Of a stretch of DNA of 64,000 nucleotides, positions 8,793 through 18,201 are shown in pieces. The notes under the pieces are model-generated. The model did not search any database and had not been told where the DNA came from. It saw nothing but the letters and a program-made list of their open reading frames with translations. How positions within the stretch are numbered: the stretch's first letter is position 1; each line of letters begins with the position of its first letter. This DNA comes from Gottfriedia acidiceleris. Lineage in GTDB: Bacteria > Bacillota > Bacilli > Bacillales > Bacillaceae_G. The stretch lies in contig NZ_NESS01000008.1 of assembly GCF_002128425.1 (NCBI RefSeq), forward strand, positions 117,063 through 181,062. The letters are read 5' to 3'. The translations under genes were made by a program, and so were the position numbers.

Positions 8793-9536
8793 TTACTCAA
8801 AATAGTATTTAATTTTTCTTTTCATTTCTTCTTTGTTTTCTGCAAACTGTTTATGTCGATGTCCATTTCCACCAGATGTATGTGGGAATCCGTATAAAAT
8901 TGAGTCCGAGTTTAAATAATCATTTGTTGTTAGATAGGTTAGAACTTTTGAAACATTAACTCCTAACGGGATAATGAGGGGATGTTCTAGTCTTATGATT
9001 TCCTCCGCAAAGGTATTAACAATATATTTTTTAAATAGATCGGTTCTTAAAATATTCGGAGTTGAACCATTATAGTTTTTTCCTTTATAAAAAACAGGGT
9101 ATTTAATAACGGAAGTAGTTTGAACTAAATGACTTGCTGTATTAAAAAGTTCACTAGTTGAATTTAATTCAAGATAATGATGTAATTCTAATTCATCTAA
9201 CATAGCAATTAAGTTTTTTCGCATCGGTCCTTCGAAGCTAGAATTCTTTTTAACTTCATGTAAAATTTCTTCGTCATCCAACTTCTCATCTTTAAGTCTG
9301 ATTACAGTAGAATAAGATTGTTTCATTTGATGTAAGCCGGGTGTAATCCCTACAATGATGACTTTAGCTCGCTCATTAATGTACTCAAAAGGAGCATAAT
9401 AAATTTCTAAATTTTTCTTTTCATCTTTATCTACTAGAAATTTTTCATTTTTTAATGTACTAGTTTCAAGTGAAGGAGATAAAGAAGATATTAACTTTTT
9501 ATATTTGTTAAATTTTGAATTGGCTAAAATCGCCAT
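8793..9536 (-). CDS. Uracil-DNA glycosylase superfamily-like protein
   Basis: A 247-residue protein with 'VIIVGITPG' at about residues 60-67 and 'GFPHTSGGNGHR' at about 216-227. These resemble the two active-site motifs of the uracil-DNA glycosylase fold (a G-x-x-P-G loop and an H-P/T-S loop). The rest does not match classical Ung, so base specificity is uncertain and a nucleotide-binding role without glycosylase activity is possible. GGAGGAAA precedes the ATG. It is the first gene of a two-gene unit with the DUF952 gene. Confidence 0.55.
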   Translation of the reverse strand: MAILANSKFNKYKKLISSLSPSLETSTLKNEKFLVDKDEKKNLEIYYAPFEYINERAKVIIVGITPGLHQMKQSYSTVIRLKDEKLDDEEILHEVKKNSSFEGPMRKNLIAMLDELELHHYLELNSTSELFNTASHLVQTTSVIKYPVFYKGKNYNGSTPNILRTDLFKKYIVNTFAEEIIRLEHPLIIPLGVNVSKVLTYLTTNDYLNSDSILYGFPHTSGGNGHRHKQFAENKEEMKRKIKYYFE

Positions 9537-9697
9537 GTTTTTTCCTCCATCACAACTATTTTTAGTTCATTGTAACGAATGTCATCCATTAAATCCAACT
9601 ATCTAGTAACTAAGTTTTTAAGTATAAAATAGGTTATTTTTGATAAAACTGATTAGCTGATAGTAAGCTGGAAATTTATGAAAGGCTGGAAGATTAA

Positions 9698-11152
9698 GTG
9701 GATTATTCTAATGAACAAAAAAAGCGTTTAAGAAAATTTAATTTACGTTCTTCCGTTATTCATACTGAAGGAAATTTAATAGAAAACTTCAACATTATTC
9801 AGAAAGTGTTCCCGACCTCTGACTTAGTAAAAAAAGATTTAGTTATTAGAGATAAACAGGCTATGCTTTGTTTTTTGTTTAGTATAGTGGATGAACAAAA
9901 AATATCTCAATTTATTAATACAATAAGTTCGAATACAGAAGAAATAGAATTATTCATAATGAATAATACTGTTCGTACGAATCAAATCTTAGAAATTGAA
10001 ACGGCAATATTGGATGGTAAAAGTATTCTACTAGTAGAAGGCGATCCAGTCGCATTTGTTTATTCGACTGAAAAATTACAACAAAGACCGTATACGCCTC
10101 CAAGTATTGATAATTCTTTAAGAGGTTCAAAAATATCCTTTGTTGAAACTGATCAAGCTAATATTGCTTTACTTCGCAGATTTATTAAAAGTCGAGATTT
10201 TCAAATTAAGCAAGTTGAAATCGGGAATGAGAATAAAAGTACCGTATCAATTGCGTATATCGATGGATTAGTAGATGAAGATTTACTATCTGGTGTAGAA
10301 CAAAATATTTCAAAGATAAAATTTGATTCTGTTTTAAATGCAAACCATTTAGCGCAATTAATTGAAAGAAATCCATTGTCACCTTTTCCTCAATATTTTA
10401 CAACTGAAAGACCGGATGTTGCAGCTACGACGTTGCTTGAGGGAAAAGTAGTATTAATCGTAGACAGATCCTCTGAAGTTATTATTTTACCGATTAATTT
10501 TGCAATATTTTTTAAAACGATTGATGATTATTCAGCAAGATCGTTGGTTGCTTCATTTAATCGGATACTTAGAGTAGTTGCATTTTTTTTAACAATCTTT
10601 TTGCCGGGAATCTATATTGCAATTATTTCATTTAATTATGAGATAGTTCCTTTAAAATTACTTCTATCAATCGGGGAATCTAGGGCAAAGGTTCCATTTG
10701 ATCCTTTATTTGAAGCCATTGTTATGGAGATAACTTTAGAAATGTTAAGAGAAGCAGCTATTAGACTACCAGCACCTATTAGTACAACAGTAGGCATTGT
10801 AGGTGGGATTGTAATTGGTCAAGCAGCCGTACAGGCAGGGATCGTTAGTAATATTATGGTAATCGTTGTAGCTTTAACTGCTATTTCATCATTTATTATT
10901 CCAAACTATGAAATGGCATCTAGTTTACGAGTCATTCGCTTTCCAGTTATGATCATGGCTTCACTATTTGGTTTAATCGGTTTGATTGTAAGTACAATGG
11001 TTCTTATGATCCATGGATTGAGCTTATCAAGTTATAACAAGCCTTATACTTTACCGTTTTCTCCGATTAATCGTGATGCATTTAAAGATACAATTATAAG
11101 AATACCATTAAACTATCTTTGGAAAAAACAAAAAAAACGTAATGAAGAATGA
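9698..11152 (+). CDS. Spore germinant receptor A subunit (GerA family)
   Basis: A 484-residue GerA/GerAA-type protein. An N-terminal hydrophilic region (about 1-245, including the 'DLVxxD' and 'ILDGKSILLVEGD' segments) precedes four to five membrane helices with the family motifs 'RPDVAATTLLEGKV', 'FEAIVMEITLEMLREAAIRLP' and 'VGGIVIGQAAVQAGI'. A subunits form germinant receptors in the spore inner membrane with B and C subunits. The GTG start at 9698 is supported by GGAAG five bases upstream. The stop overlaps the start of the B subunit gene (ATGA). The germinant cannot be predicted. Confidence 0.95.
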   Translation: MDYSNEQKKRLRKFNLRSSVIHTEGNLIENFNIIQKVFPTSDLVKKDLVIRDKQAMLCFLFSIVDEQKISQFINTISSNTEEIELFIMNNTVRTNQILEIETAILDGKSILLVEGDPVAFVYSTEKLQQRPYTPPSIDNSLRGSKISFVETDQANIALLRRFIKSRDFQIKQVEIGNENKSTVSIAYIDGLVDEDLLSGVEQNISKIKFDSVLNANHLAQLIERNPLSPFPQYFTTERPDVAATTLLEGKVVLIVDRSSEVIILPINFAIFFKTIDDYSARSLVASFNRILRVVAFFLTIFLPGIYIAIISFNYEIVPLKLLLSIGESRAKVPFDPLFEAIVMEITLEMLREAAIRLPAPISTTVGIVGGIVIGQAAVQAGIVSNIMVIVVALTAISSFIIPNYEMASSLRVIRFPVMIMASLFGLIGLIVSTMVLMIHGLSLSSYNKPYTLPFSPINRDAFKDTIIRIPLNYLWKKQKKRNEE

Positions 11153-12270
11153 ATGTTAGAAGGGATTCTTTCATGGTAATTACGAAGTCGAAAATTACAC
11201 AATTTCAATTTATTTTAATGATTTTTGGTATTCAGGTAGGAATTGGCATGTTGTCTCTTCCAAGAGAACTAGCTCTAAAAGCAGGTACAAGTAGTTGGAT
11301 TTCAATCCTTTTTGGAGGAATAATTTCAACAGCTATTAGCATTTTATTTTTGAAATTAAGAGAAAAGGCTCCTAATTTAAATTACGTAAGTTTTTTTACT
11401 TTTTATCTAGGAAAAATAATTGGATCGATAGTAGTCTTTTTACAAGCTATCTATTTCCTTTATGCAGGGTATCTCGTATTATGTAGAGCTATCTTATATA
11501 TTCAATCCTACATTCTTCAAGAAACAAGAGTATATGTTTTATTAGTGTTATTTCTTTTTCCAACTTACCAGCTGATAAGAGGTGGAATTCATTTAATTGC
11601 GAAATATATAGAAGCAATTTCTCCAATTGCTTTTTTTACTTTATTCATGCTACTTTTCACACTTAAAGATGCTGATCTAAATTTTATTTTACCGATCATT
11701 AAGAATGGCTGGATGCCGATTTTTAAGACAATTCCATTAACGACAACTTCATTTCTAGGAATTGAGTTAATTCTAGTTTTTTATCCTTATTTAAAGTCGA
11801 AGGAAACAGCAATAAAGGGCGTTATTATTGGAAATGCATTAACAACTTTTACATATATTTTTGTAACAATTATTTGCTTTGTTATTTATAGTCCTTATGA
11901 AATCAAAATGACGTTTGAGCCTGTAATCGATATTTTAAGTATAATGGAATTCCAATATGTTGAGAGATTAGATTTTATTTTATTCTCATTATTTTTAATG
12001 ATTATATCAAAAACATGGGTTACTTATATTTGGGCCGGTATGAATGGATTATCGGAGTTATTTAAATTTAAACTAAAACCTTTTATCATTATTATTCTTT
12101 TTATCGTAATACTCATACTTACATTTATTCAAGTACCGACGTTTACAAATACGACTTATCATTTACATTATATAATGGTTTCTGGATCATGCATTATAAT
12201 CGGTGTACCAATCCTCTTATTGGTCGGCGGCTTAATAAAAAATAGGTTAAGTAAGGTGAAAATAAATTGA
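11149..12270 (+). CDS. Spore germinant receptor B subunit (GerB family permease)
   Basis: A 373-residue protein with ten predicted membrane helices belonging to the endospore germination permease family of the APC superfamily; 'QVGIGMLSLPRELA' near the N-terminus is typical. B subunits are thought to bind the germinant. The ATG at 11149 overlaps the gerA-type stop and the gene's own stop overlaps the next start (TTGA), so the three subunits are probably translationally coupled. Confidence 0.95.
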   Translation: MNVRRDSFMVITKSKITQFQFILMIFGIQVGIGMLSLPRELALKAGTSSWISILFGGIISTAISILFLKLREKAPNLNYVSFFTFYLGKIIGSIVVFLQAIYFLYAGYLVLCRAILYIQSYILQETRVYVLLVLFLFPTYQLIRGGIHLIAKYIEAISPIAFFTLFMLLFTLKDADLNFILPIIKNGWMPIFKTIPLTTTSFLGIELILVFYPYLKSKETAIKGVIIGNALTTFTYIFVTIICFVIYSPYEIKMTFEPVIDILSIMEFQYVERLDFILFSLFLMIISKTWVTYIWAGMNGLSELFKFKLKPFIIIILFIVILILTFIQVPTFTNTTYHLHYIMVSGSCIIIGVPILLLVGGLIKNRLSKVKIN

Positions 12271-13388
12271 AATATTTTCGAGTATGTTTGCTTAGTATTT
12301 TTTTAATAATAGGCGTTTCTGGTTGCAGAGGGAAAATTAATATAGAAGATGTCACATTATCGATGATTTTAGGAATCGATGTAAATGATGAAAATAAAGT
12401 AGAAATATATATGGCAAGTCCGGTCTTTAGTGAGCAAACAAAAGAGAAAACTGAACATTTTAGTGTGCAAACTCTTTCTATTAAGGAATCAAGAAATTAT
12501 TTTGATACCAAAGCTAATGGTGTAACTGGTGGTGGTAAAATTCAAGCAGTCGTAATAGGATCAAAGGTTCTTGAACATAAAAATTGGTTTTCGATATTAG
12601 ATATGTTTTTTCGAGATCCAAAATTTCGATTAAATGCAGATCTTATTTTTATAAATGGCCCTCTTTCGGATGTCTTTAATTTAAACCCAAAGGATAAACC
12701 AGAGTTACCAATCTATATTCCACAATTATTACAAACAGCTGATTTTCGAAATGTTGCTTTTAGAACGTCATTACGAATGTTTCATCAAATGCATTATGAG
12801 AAGGGAATAACACCTTTTGCACCTGAACTAACAGTACAAGGTGATCATTTAGTAGTCAGTGGAACGACATTGTTAACAAAAAATGATTTGTATAATCGAA
12901 CCTTATCAATGAAAGAAACACAAATGTTAAAAATTTTAAAAGATCATTTAGAAGGGCAATTAGTTTTTGCGTTGGATCTTAAAAAATTTAGAAGAGATAA
13001 AGATGATGTTTTTAAACAAGAAGAAACTAGTTTTTATATTAAAGATGTAAAGCGTAACATCGATAAAAAATATACAAATGGTCGCTATAGCTTTAATGTA
13101 AATTTGACAATGCCGATTATGATAGCAGAATCCCCAATAGGATTGACAAACGGAACAGAAAAAGTATTAAAAAATGCAATAGAAAAAAAGTTACAAAAGG
13201 ATTTAAATCAATTAGTTCAATCTTTTCAAAAAGATAAAGTTGATCCAGTTGGATTTGGTATACTTGCACATTCATTTCAATACTCAGATTGGGAAAAAAA
13301 TGAGAATCATTGGCTTGATACATATCAAAAATCGAATATAAAAGTAAAAGTTAAAATTATTGTTATCGATAAAGGAATAACACAGTAA
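12267..13388 (+). CDS. Spore germinant receptor C subunit (GerC family lipoprotein)
   Basis: A 373-residue Ger(x)C lipoprotein. The signal peptide MKYFRVCLLSIFLIIGVSGC has a lipobox with Cys20 as the predicted acylation site, and family motifs (LSMILGIDVN, GGGKIQAVVIG, GTTLLTKNDL) follow. It anchors to the outer face of the inner spore membrane as part of the receptor. The TTG start overlaps the gerB-type stop by four bases. The operon ends at a strong terminator, so it holds exactly the A, B and C subunits and no D subunit. Confidence 0.95.
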   Translation: MKYFRVCLLSIFLIIGVSGCRGKINIEDVTLSMILGIDVNDENKVEIYMASPVFSEQTKEKTEHFSVQTLSIKESRNYFDTKANGVTGGGKIQAVVIGSKVLEHKNWFSILDMFFRDPKFRLNADLIFINGPLSDVFNLNPKDKPELPIYIPQLLQTADFRNVAFRTSLRMFHQMHYEKGITPFAPELTVQGDHLVVSGTTLLTKNDLYNRTLSMKETQMLKILKDHLEGQLVFALDLKKFRRDKDDVFKQEETSFYIKDVKRNIDKKYTNGRYSFNVNLTMPIMIAESPIGLTNGTEKVLKNAIEKKLQKDLNQLVQSFQKDKVDPVGFGILAHSFQYSDWEKNENHWLDTYQKSNIKVKVKIIVIDKGITQ

Positions 13389-13392
13389 AAGT

Positions 13393-13422
13393 AAAACCCA
13401 CCAAAAAAATTTGGTGGGTTTT
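13393..13422. terminator. Bidirectional terminator between the germination operon and the MFS gene
   Basis: AAAACCCACCAAA pairs perfectly with TTTGGTGGGTTTT around a 4-base loop. The A-tract and T-tract on the two sides let it serve both convergent transcripts. Confidence 0.85.
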
Positions 13423-13428
13423 CTACTT

Positions 13429-14613
13429 TTATGCAGCTGCATTTTCAATAGCTACAGCTTTTCTTTGGATACGATCATGCAATACATAGTAAATGATAGT
13501 CGTCGATAATACAGCAATTGCAGTTATTACGTACATAATATGGAAAGAGGTTTTTGCAGAGACAATTCCAAGAACGTAAGAGCCAATCCCCATACCGACG
13601 TCAAAAAACATAAAAAATGTTGCTGTTGCCATTCCCTTTTTAGCTGGGGCAGCAGTGTTAATCGCTAATGTTTGAAAACTAGGTACAATTGAACCATAGC
13701 CTAGTCCGATTAATGCTGCGGAAAATAAAAAGATTGTTGGTACAGTTGAAAAACTTAATACAACTAGACCAATCGTAAATAAGATGATTCCAGGATAAAC
13801 GATTATGTTTGCTCCTTTACGGTCAAATAGTTTACCAGTAAAAGGTCTTGATCCTAAAATGAAAATTGCATAAACGATAAAAAAGAAACTAGCAACATCT
13901 ACAAAACCTAAATTTTTTGCGTATAATGTGATAAATGAAATGATACCACTGTAACCAAAAGAGATAATTGCTGAAGTAATTGAGATTGGTAAAGCTGAAC
14001 GCTCAATTAATTGTGATGGTTTAATTCGAGTTCTTGCTTTTAATGTTTGTTTAGGAATCGCAATGATTAGACCGAAAATAAGAGATACAATTGCGAAGAA
14101 GCCACAAACAAAAAACAAAATATGGAAGGTGAAATGATTCATTAAATTAATACCAAGATAAGGACCAAAAACCATTGCAAGGATCATGGATGAACTATAA
14201 TAACTCATACCTTCGCCCCTACGTGCTACAGGAACTATTTCAGCAACAATAGTTCCTGTTGCGGTTGTTCCTAGACCAAAAGCGATCCCTTGTGCAAAAC
14301 GCAGTAATAGTAATAAAGCAAAATTATTTATAAAAGGATATAAAAATGTTGTCAATGTAAAGAAAACCAATGAAATGATTAGTATTTTTCTACGACCAAT
14401 TGTATCAAGCCAGATCCCTGCAAAAGGACGAATTGCAACTGAGGCGATTAGAAACGAAGTCACGACAAGACCAACTTTACTTTCTTCTTGACCTAAATTA
14501 TCAATCACAAAAATCGGCAATGTTGCCATCAACGTATAAAATACTAAAAACACAAAAAATCCACTTAAGCTTACACTTAGAAAATCCTTTGTCCATAAAC
14601 GCTCGTTTTTCAA
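13429..14613 (-). CDS. MFS transporter (DHA1-type drug/metabolite efflux)
   Basis: A 394-residue major facilitator protein with 12 predicted helices. The motif between helices 2 and 3 (GIWLDTIGRRKI) and 'RFAQGIAFGLGTTATGTIVAEIVP' in helix 4-5 fit drug:proton antiporters. The TTG start is preceded by GGGGGAA and lies 2 bases after the stop of the MarR gene, so regulator and transporter form one operon. The likely role is export of a toxic compound sensed by the MarR protein; the substrate is unknown. Confidence 0.85.
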   Translation of the reverse strand: MKNERLWTKDFLSVSLSGFFVFLVFYTLMATLPIFVIDNLGQEESKVGLVVTSFLIASVAIRPFAGIWLDTIGRRKILIISLVFFTLTTFLYPFINNFALLLLLRFAQGIAFGLGTTATGTIVAEIVPVARRGEGMSYYSSSMILAMVFGPYLGINLMNHFTFHILFFVCGFFAIVSLIFGLIIAIPKQTLKARTRIKPSQLIERSALPISITSAIISFGYSGIISFITLYAKNLGFVDVASFFFIVYAIFILGSRPFTGKLFDRKGANIIVYPGIILFTIGLVVLSFSTVPTIFLFSAALIGLGYGSIVPSFQTLAINTAAPAKKGMATATFFMFFDVGMGIGSYVLGIVSAKTSFHIMYVITAIAVLSTTIIYYVLHDRIQRKAVAIENAAA

Positions 14614-14615
14614 AC

Positions 14616-15059
14616 TTATTCCCCCTGTTTAGTAACCTCCGACGCTTTCATATTGTTCATCATTTTTTGAAAAACTTGAAGTGCAATATCAAGCTCTTCA
14701 TCGGATATATCTTTAATAACATCATTCTCAAATGAGATGATTTGTTCTTTCCAACTATCAAATTGATTTATAGCTTTATCAGTTAGATGAATCATTTTTT
14801 CTCTTTTGTCCGTTCCTTCTTTACGAACAATTAAGTCTAGTGCTTCCATTCTACGTAGTGTACGTGTCAGTGTAGGTGGCTCAATATTCAAATTCGAACA
14901 AATTGTTCGTTGAGTACATGGTCCATGTAAATGGATATAATGAATCACGGACCATTGTGCCAAGTACAATCCAGTTGGAACGAGATGCTCATTAAATGAT
15001 TTTGAAAACTGACGTGTAGTTTGATTTAATAAAAAAAAGAAAGGCTGCTTTTTGCGCAT
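14616..15059 (-). CDS. MarR-family transcriptional regulator
   Basis: A 147-residue winged-helix regulator. The recognition region (CTQRTICSNLNIEPPTLTRTL) and wing (RKEGTDKREKMIHLT) are clear. First gene of an operon with the MFS transporter two bases downstream, the common arrangement for a repressor of its own efflux pump. Tandem palindromic sequences directly upstream are the probable operator. Confidence 0.9.
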   Translation of the reverse strand: MRKKQPFFFLLNQTTRQFSKSFNEHLVPTGLYLAQWSVIHYIHLHGPCTQRTICSNLNIEPPTLTRTLRRMEALDLIVRKEGTDKREKMIHLTDKAINQFDSWKEQIISFENDVIKDISDEELDIALQVFQKMMNNMKASEVTKQGE

Positions 15060-15079
15060 AAAAAAGTCTCCTTAAAAAA

Positions 15080-15120
15080 TTAGTTAGCTAGCTAATTAAA
15101 ATAGTTGTCTAGCTAATTAT
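15080..15120. promoter_or_regulatory. Probable MarR operator (two tandem sites)
   Basis: The perfect palindrome TTAGCTAGCTAA (15084-15095) lies in TAGTTAGCTAGCTAATTA, which is repeated 21 bases on as TAGTTGTCTAGCTAATTA. The pair starts about 20 bases upstream of the MarR start, fitting autorepression. Confidence 0.6.
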
Positions 15121-15229
15121 ATGTGAACAAATTGTGAATGTCCAGTGAATGAACTTATTTAGTATAAATTGAGCATAAGAGCAAATATTAAATGTAGAAA
15201 AATTTTACAAAACAGTTAGGACGGTATTT

Positions 15230-16111
15230 GTGATGGCAGAAGCAATACATACAACAAATGGGAAATCTCATAAAATGAAGATTTTACAAAGAACAATCGC
15301 TATGCTAGTAGGTGCCATACTTGTAGCCACAGGTCTTGAAATATTTTTAGTTCCAAATGATGTTATCGATGGCGGTATTACAGGTATTTCGATTATGATT
15401 TCTCATCTTACAGGACTTCCACTTGGAGTATTTCTATTTGTTTTAAACCTACCATTTTTTTATTTAGGTTATAAGCAAATAGGGAAAACTTTCGCAATTT
15501 CAACGATACTTGGCATTACTGTACTTTCCTATTTGACGAGTATGTTTCATCATATCCCCGCTTTTACAGAAGATATATTACTTGCAACGATTTTTGGAGG
15601 AATGGTTCTAGGGGTCGGAGTGGGATTAGCCATACGATTTGGTGGAGCACTAGACGGGATTGAGATACTGGCGATCATTATTAATAGTAAGGTTCCTTTT
15701 TCAGTTGGCGAAATCATTATGGTTTTCAACCTATTTATTTTAGGAGCAGCTGGATTCATCTTTTCTTGGGATCGAGCAATGTACTCAATTATTGCCTATT
15801 TAGTCGCCTTTAAAACAATAGACATCGTAGTAGAAGGATTAGAACAATCAAAATCGGCATGGATCATTAGTGACAAGAGTGATGATATTGGAGAAGCAAT
15901 TCTTTTTAGAATGGGCCGAGGTGTTACATATATAAATGGTACAGGAGCTTATTCAGGTGAAACTACAAAGGTTATATATTGTGTTATCACTCGTTTAGAA
16001 GAAGCAGAATTAAAAACAATTGTCGATGACATTGACCCTACTGCCTTTTTAGCAATTTCGGATATTGCAGAAGTACGTGGCGGAAGATTTAAAAAGAAAA
16101 ACGTACATTAG
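15230..16111 (+). CDS. YitT-family membrane protein (DUF161/DUF2179)
   Basis: A 293-residue protein with five to six N-terminal membrane helices ('EIFLVPNDVIDGGITGISIM' is the family's duplicated motif region) and a C-terminal soluble DUF2179 domain (about residues 215-285, 'GRGVTYINGTGAYSG'). Bacilli carry several YitT paralogues; their transport substrate is not established. The start is GTG at 15230 with AGGA eight bases upstream; the ATG at 15233 is equally possible. A hairpin ends the transcript. Confidence 0.88.
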   Translation: MMAEAIHTTNGKSHKMKILQRTIAMLVGAILVATGLEIFLVPNDVIDGGITGISIMISHLTGLPLGVFLFVLNLPFFYLGYKQIGKTFAISTILGITVLSYLTSMFHHIPAFTEDILLATIFGGMVLGVGVGLAIRFGGALDGIEILAIIINSKVPFSVGEIIMVFNLFILGAAGFIFSWDRAMYSIIAYLVAFKTIDIVVEGLEQSKSAWIISDKSDDIGEAILFRMGRGVTYINGTGAYSGETTKVIYCVITRLEEAELKTIVDDIDPTAFLAISDIAEVRGGRFKKKNVH

Positions 16112-16153
16112 ACTATTTGTCAACAAAAGCATTAAATATTTAGGTTTAAGTAG

Positions 16154-16177
16154 GAAGGTTCATATTGATGGACCTTC
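16154..16177 (+). terminator. Terminator after the YitT-family gene
   Basis: A 10-bp stem (GAAGGTTCAT with ATGGACCTTC, one mismatch) with loop ATTG, followed by TTTGCTTTT. Confidence 0.75.
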
Positions 16178-16302
16178 TTTGCTTTTATTCTCTTTCTATT
16201 TACTGTATTATTTAATTGATAACTGAAAATTTAGAAAACTATTTTTTGTAGATAAATTTATAATTTGATAGATTAAAAGGCTTAGAAGGAGGGGGAAGTT
16301 GG

Positions 16303-17961
16303 ATGGAGAAGTTCGATGTGATTGTTGTTGGAGCTGGATTGGCTGGATTAGTTGCGACTGCTGAGATGGCCGATGCTGGGAAAAGTGTATTGTTATTAGA
16401 TCAGGAACCAAAAGCATCAATAGGTGGTCAGGCTTGGTGGTCATTTGGCGGGTTATTTTTAGTAGATTCTCCCGAGCAACGTAGGTTAGGAATTAAGGAT
16501 TCGAGGGAATTAGCTTGGCAGGATTGGCTTGGAACAGCAGGGTTTGATCGAGAAGATGATGAGGATTACTGGGGGAAGAAATGGGCAGAGGCATATGTCG
16601 AATTTGCGTCAGGTGAGAAGCGCCAATGGCTTTATGACATGGGGGTGAGATTCTTTCCAATCGTCGGTTGGGCTGAACGTGGTGGATATCTTGCAGAAGG
16701 GCATGGGAACTCAGTGCCCCGGTTTCATGTAGTATGGGGGACAGGTCCTGGAATTGTTGCTCCTTTCGAACGAAGAGTTCGAGAGCATATGAAAAAAGGT
16801 TTAGTGGAATTCAGATCTCGTCATCGTGTAGATCAATTACTAACACAAGATAGAGCTGTAGTCGGTGCAAGTGGTTCTTTATTAGAACCAAGTAATTCAG
16901 AGCGAGGAGAGGATAGTTCGCGTGAAGTAATTGGTAGCTTTCAGTATGCGGCTAAGGCGGTTTTAGTATCAAGTGGCGGTATTGGAGCGAACTTTGAATT
17001 AATACGCCAAAATTGGCCAAGTCGACTAGGTACCCCACCGAAAAAGATGATATCTGGTGTACCAGCACATGTTGATGGTCGAATGCTTGCCATTACTGAA
17101 AATGCTGGTGGTCGAATTGTGAATCGTGATCGAATGTGGCACTATACTGAAGGTATAAAAAACTGGAATCCAGTATGGAGTAATCATGGAATCCGTATTC
17201 TTCCTGGACCATCCTCAATTTGGTTAGATGCACGTGGAAAACGCTTTCCTGCACCAAATTTTCCAGGCTTTGATACTTTAGGTACACTACAAGCTATTCA
17301 ACAAACAGGCTATGATTATTCTTGGTTTATATTAACGAAAAAGATTATTCAAAAGGAGTTTGCACTTTCTGGTTCGGAACAAAATCCTGATTTAACTGGC
17401 AAAAGCATAAAACAAGTAATGAAAAGGGCAACTTCAGGAATACCAGCCCCTGTAAAAGCTTTTATGGAAAAAGGAGAGGACTTTGTCGTTGCAGACACGT
17501 TAGAAGAGCTTGTTGAAGGTATGAATAAGATAACTGGGGAAAATTTACTAAACTATGATGATATCGAACGTCAACTAATCGCACGTGATCGTGAGATGGA
17601 TAATAAATTTACGAAGGACTTACAAATTATTGCCTTAAGAGGAGCTCGAAATTATATTGGTGATAAATTAATTCGTGTTGCATCTCCTCATAAAATGTTA
17701 GACCCAAAAAATGGTCCGTTAATTGCTGTTCGATTAAATATTGTAAGCCGTAAAACACTTGGTGGACTTCAAACAAATTTAGATGGTAATGTATTAAATT
17801 CTTCAGGAGATGCAATTCCAGGACTTTATGCAGCAGGTGAAGTTGCTGGATTCGGTGGCGGTGGTGTACACGGTTATCGCGCAATGGAAGGAACGTTTTT
17901 AGGCGGGTGTTTATTCTCAGGTAGACAAGCAGGAAGAGCGATTAGTAGAGATTTAGAATGA
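16303..17961 (+). CDS. FAD-binding dehydrogenase (fumarate reductase/3-ketosteroid dehydrogenase-like)
   Basis: A 552-residue flavoprotein. The dinucleotide-binding motif GAGLAG is at residues 10-15, followed by 'LLLDQEPKASIGGQAWWSFGG', and the C-terminal FAD segment is 'LYAAGEVAGFGGGGVHGYRAMEGTFLGG'. This is the FAD_binding_2 architecture of fumarate reductase/succinate dehydrogenase flavoproteins and 3-ketosteroid dehydrogenases. No heme or iron-sulfur partner and no secretion signal are present, so it is probably a soluble oxidoreductase; the substrate is unknown. A strong AAGGAGGGGG precedes the ATG. It appears monocistronic. Confidence 0.85.
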   Translation: MEKFDVIVVGAGLAGLVATAEMADAGKSVLLLDQEPKASIGGQAWWSFGGLFLVDSPEQRRLGIKDSRELAWQDWLGTAGFDREDDEDYWGKKWAEAYVEFASGEKRQWLYDMGVRFFPIVGWAERGGYLAEGHGNSVPRFHVVWGTGPGIVAPFERRVREHMKKGLVEFRSRHRVDQLLTQDRAVVGASGSLLEPSNSERGEDSSREVIGSFQYAAKAVLVSSGGIGANFELIRQNWPSRLGTPPKKMISGVPAHVDGRMLAITENAGGRIVNRDRMWHYTEGIKNWNPVWSNHGIRILPGPSSIWLDARGKRFPAPNFPGFDTLGTLQAIQQTGYDYSWFILTKKIIQKEFALSGSEQNPDLTGKSIKQVMKRATSGIPAPVKAFMEKGEDFVVADTLEELVEGMNKITGENLLNYDDIERQLIARDREMDNKFTKDLQIIALRGARNYIGDKLIRVASPHKMLDPKNGPLIAVRLNIVSRKTLGGLQTNLDGNVLNSSGDAIPGLYAAGEVAGFGGGGVHGYRAMEGTFLGGCLFSGRQAGRAISRDLE

Positions 17962-18024
17962 AATAATGGGAATCTTCCGTCAATAAAGCGAATAGCAATC
18001 ATAAATTGATTCAGTTAGGGGAAG

Positions 18025-18048
18025 CTAGAAGTCCATTCAGGCTTCTAG
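18025..18048 (+). terminator. Terminator after the FAD dehydrogenase gene
   Basis: CTAGAAG pairs with CTTCTAG, followed by TTTTTTTCTT. Confidence 0.8.
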
Positions 18049-18201
18049 TTTTTTTCTTATTTATATTTTTTGTTGACTTAAACCATAATTTAGGTCGTAT
18101 TCTATTCATGTCGACTTGAAAATTAAGCGTTATACAAAACGCACGAATTCTATAAATGTATAAAATATCAATTGATAAATAAATGGAAAAGAGGAGTTAA
18201 A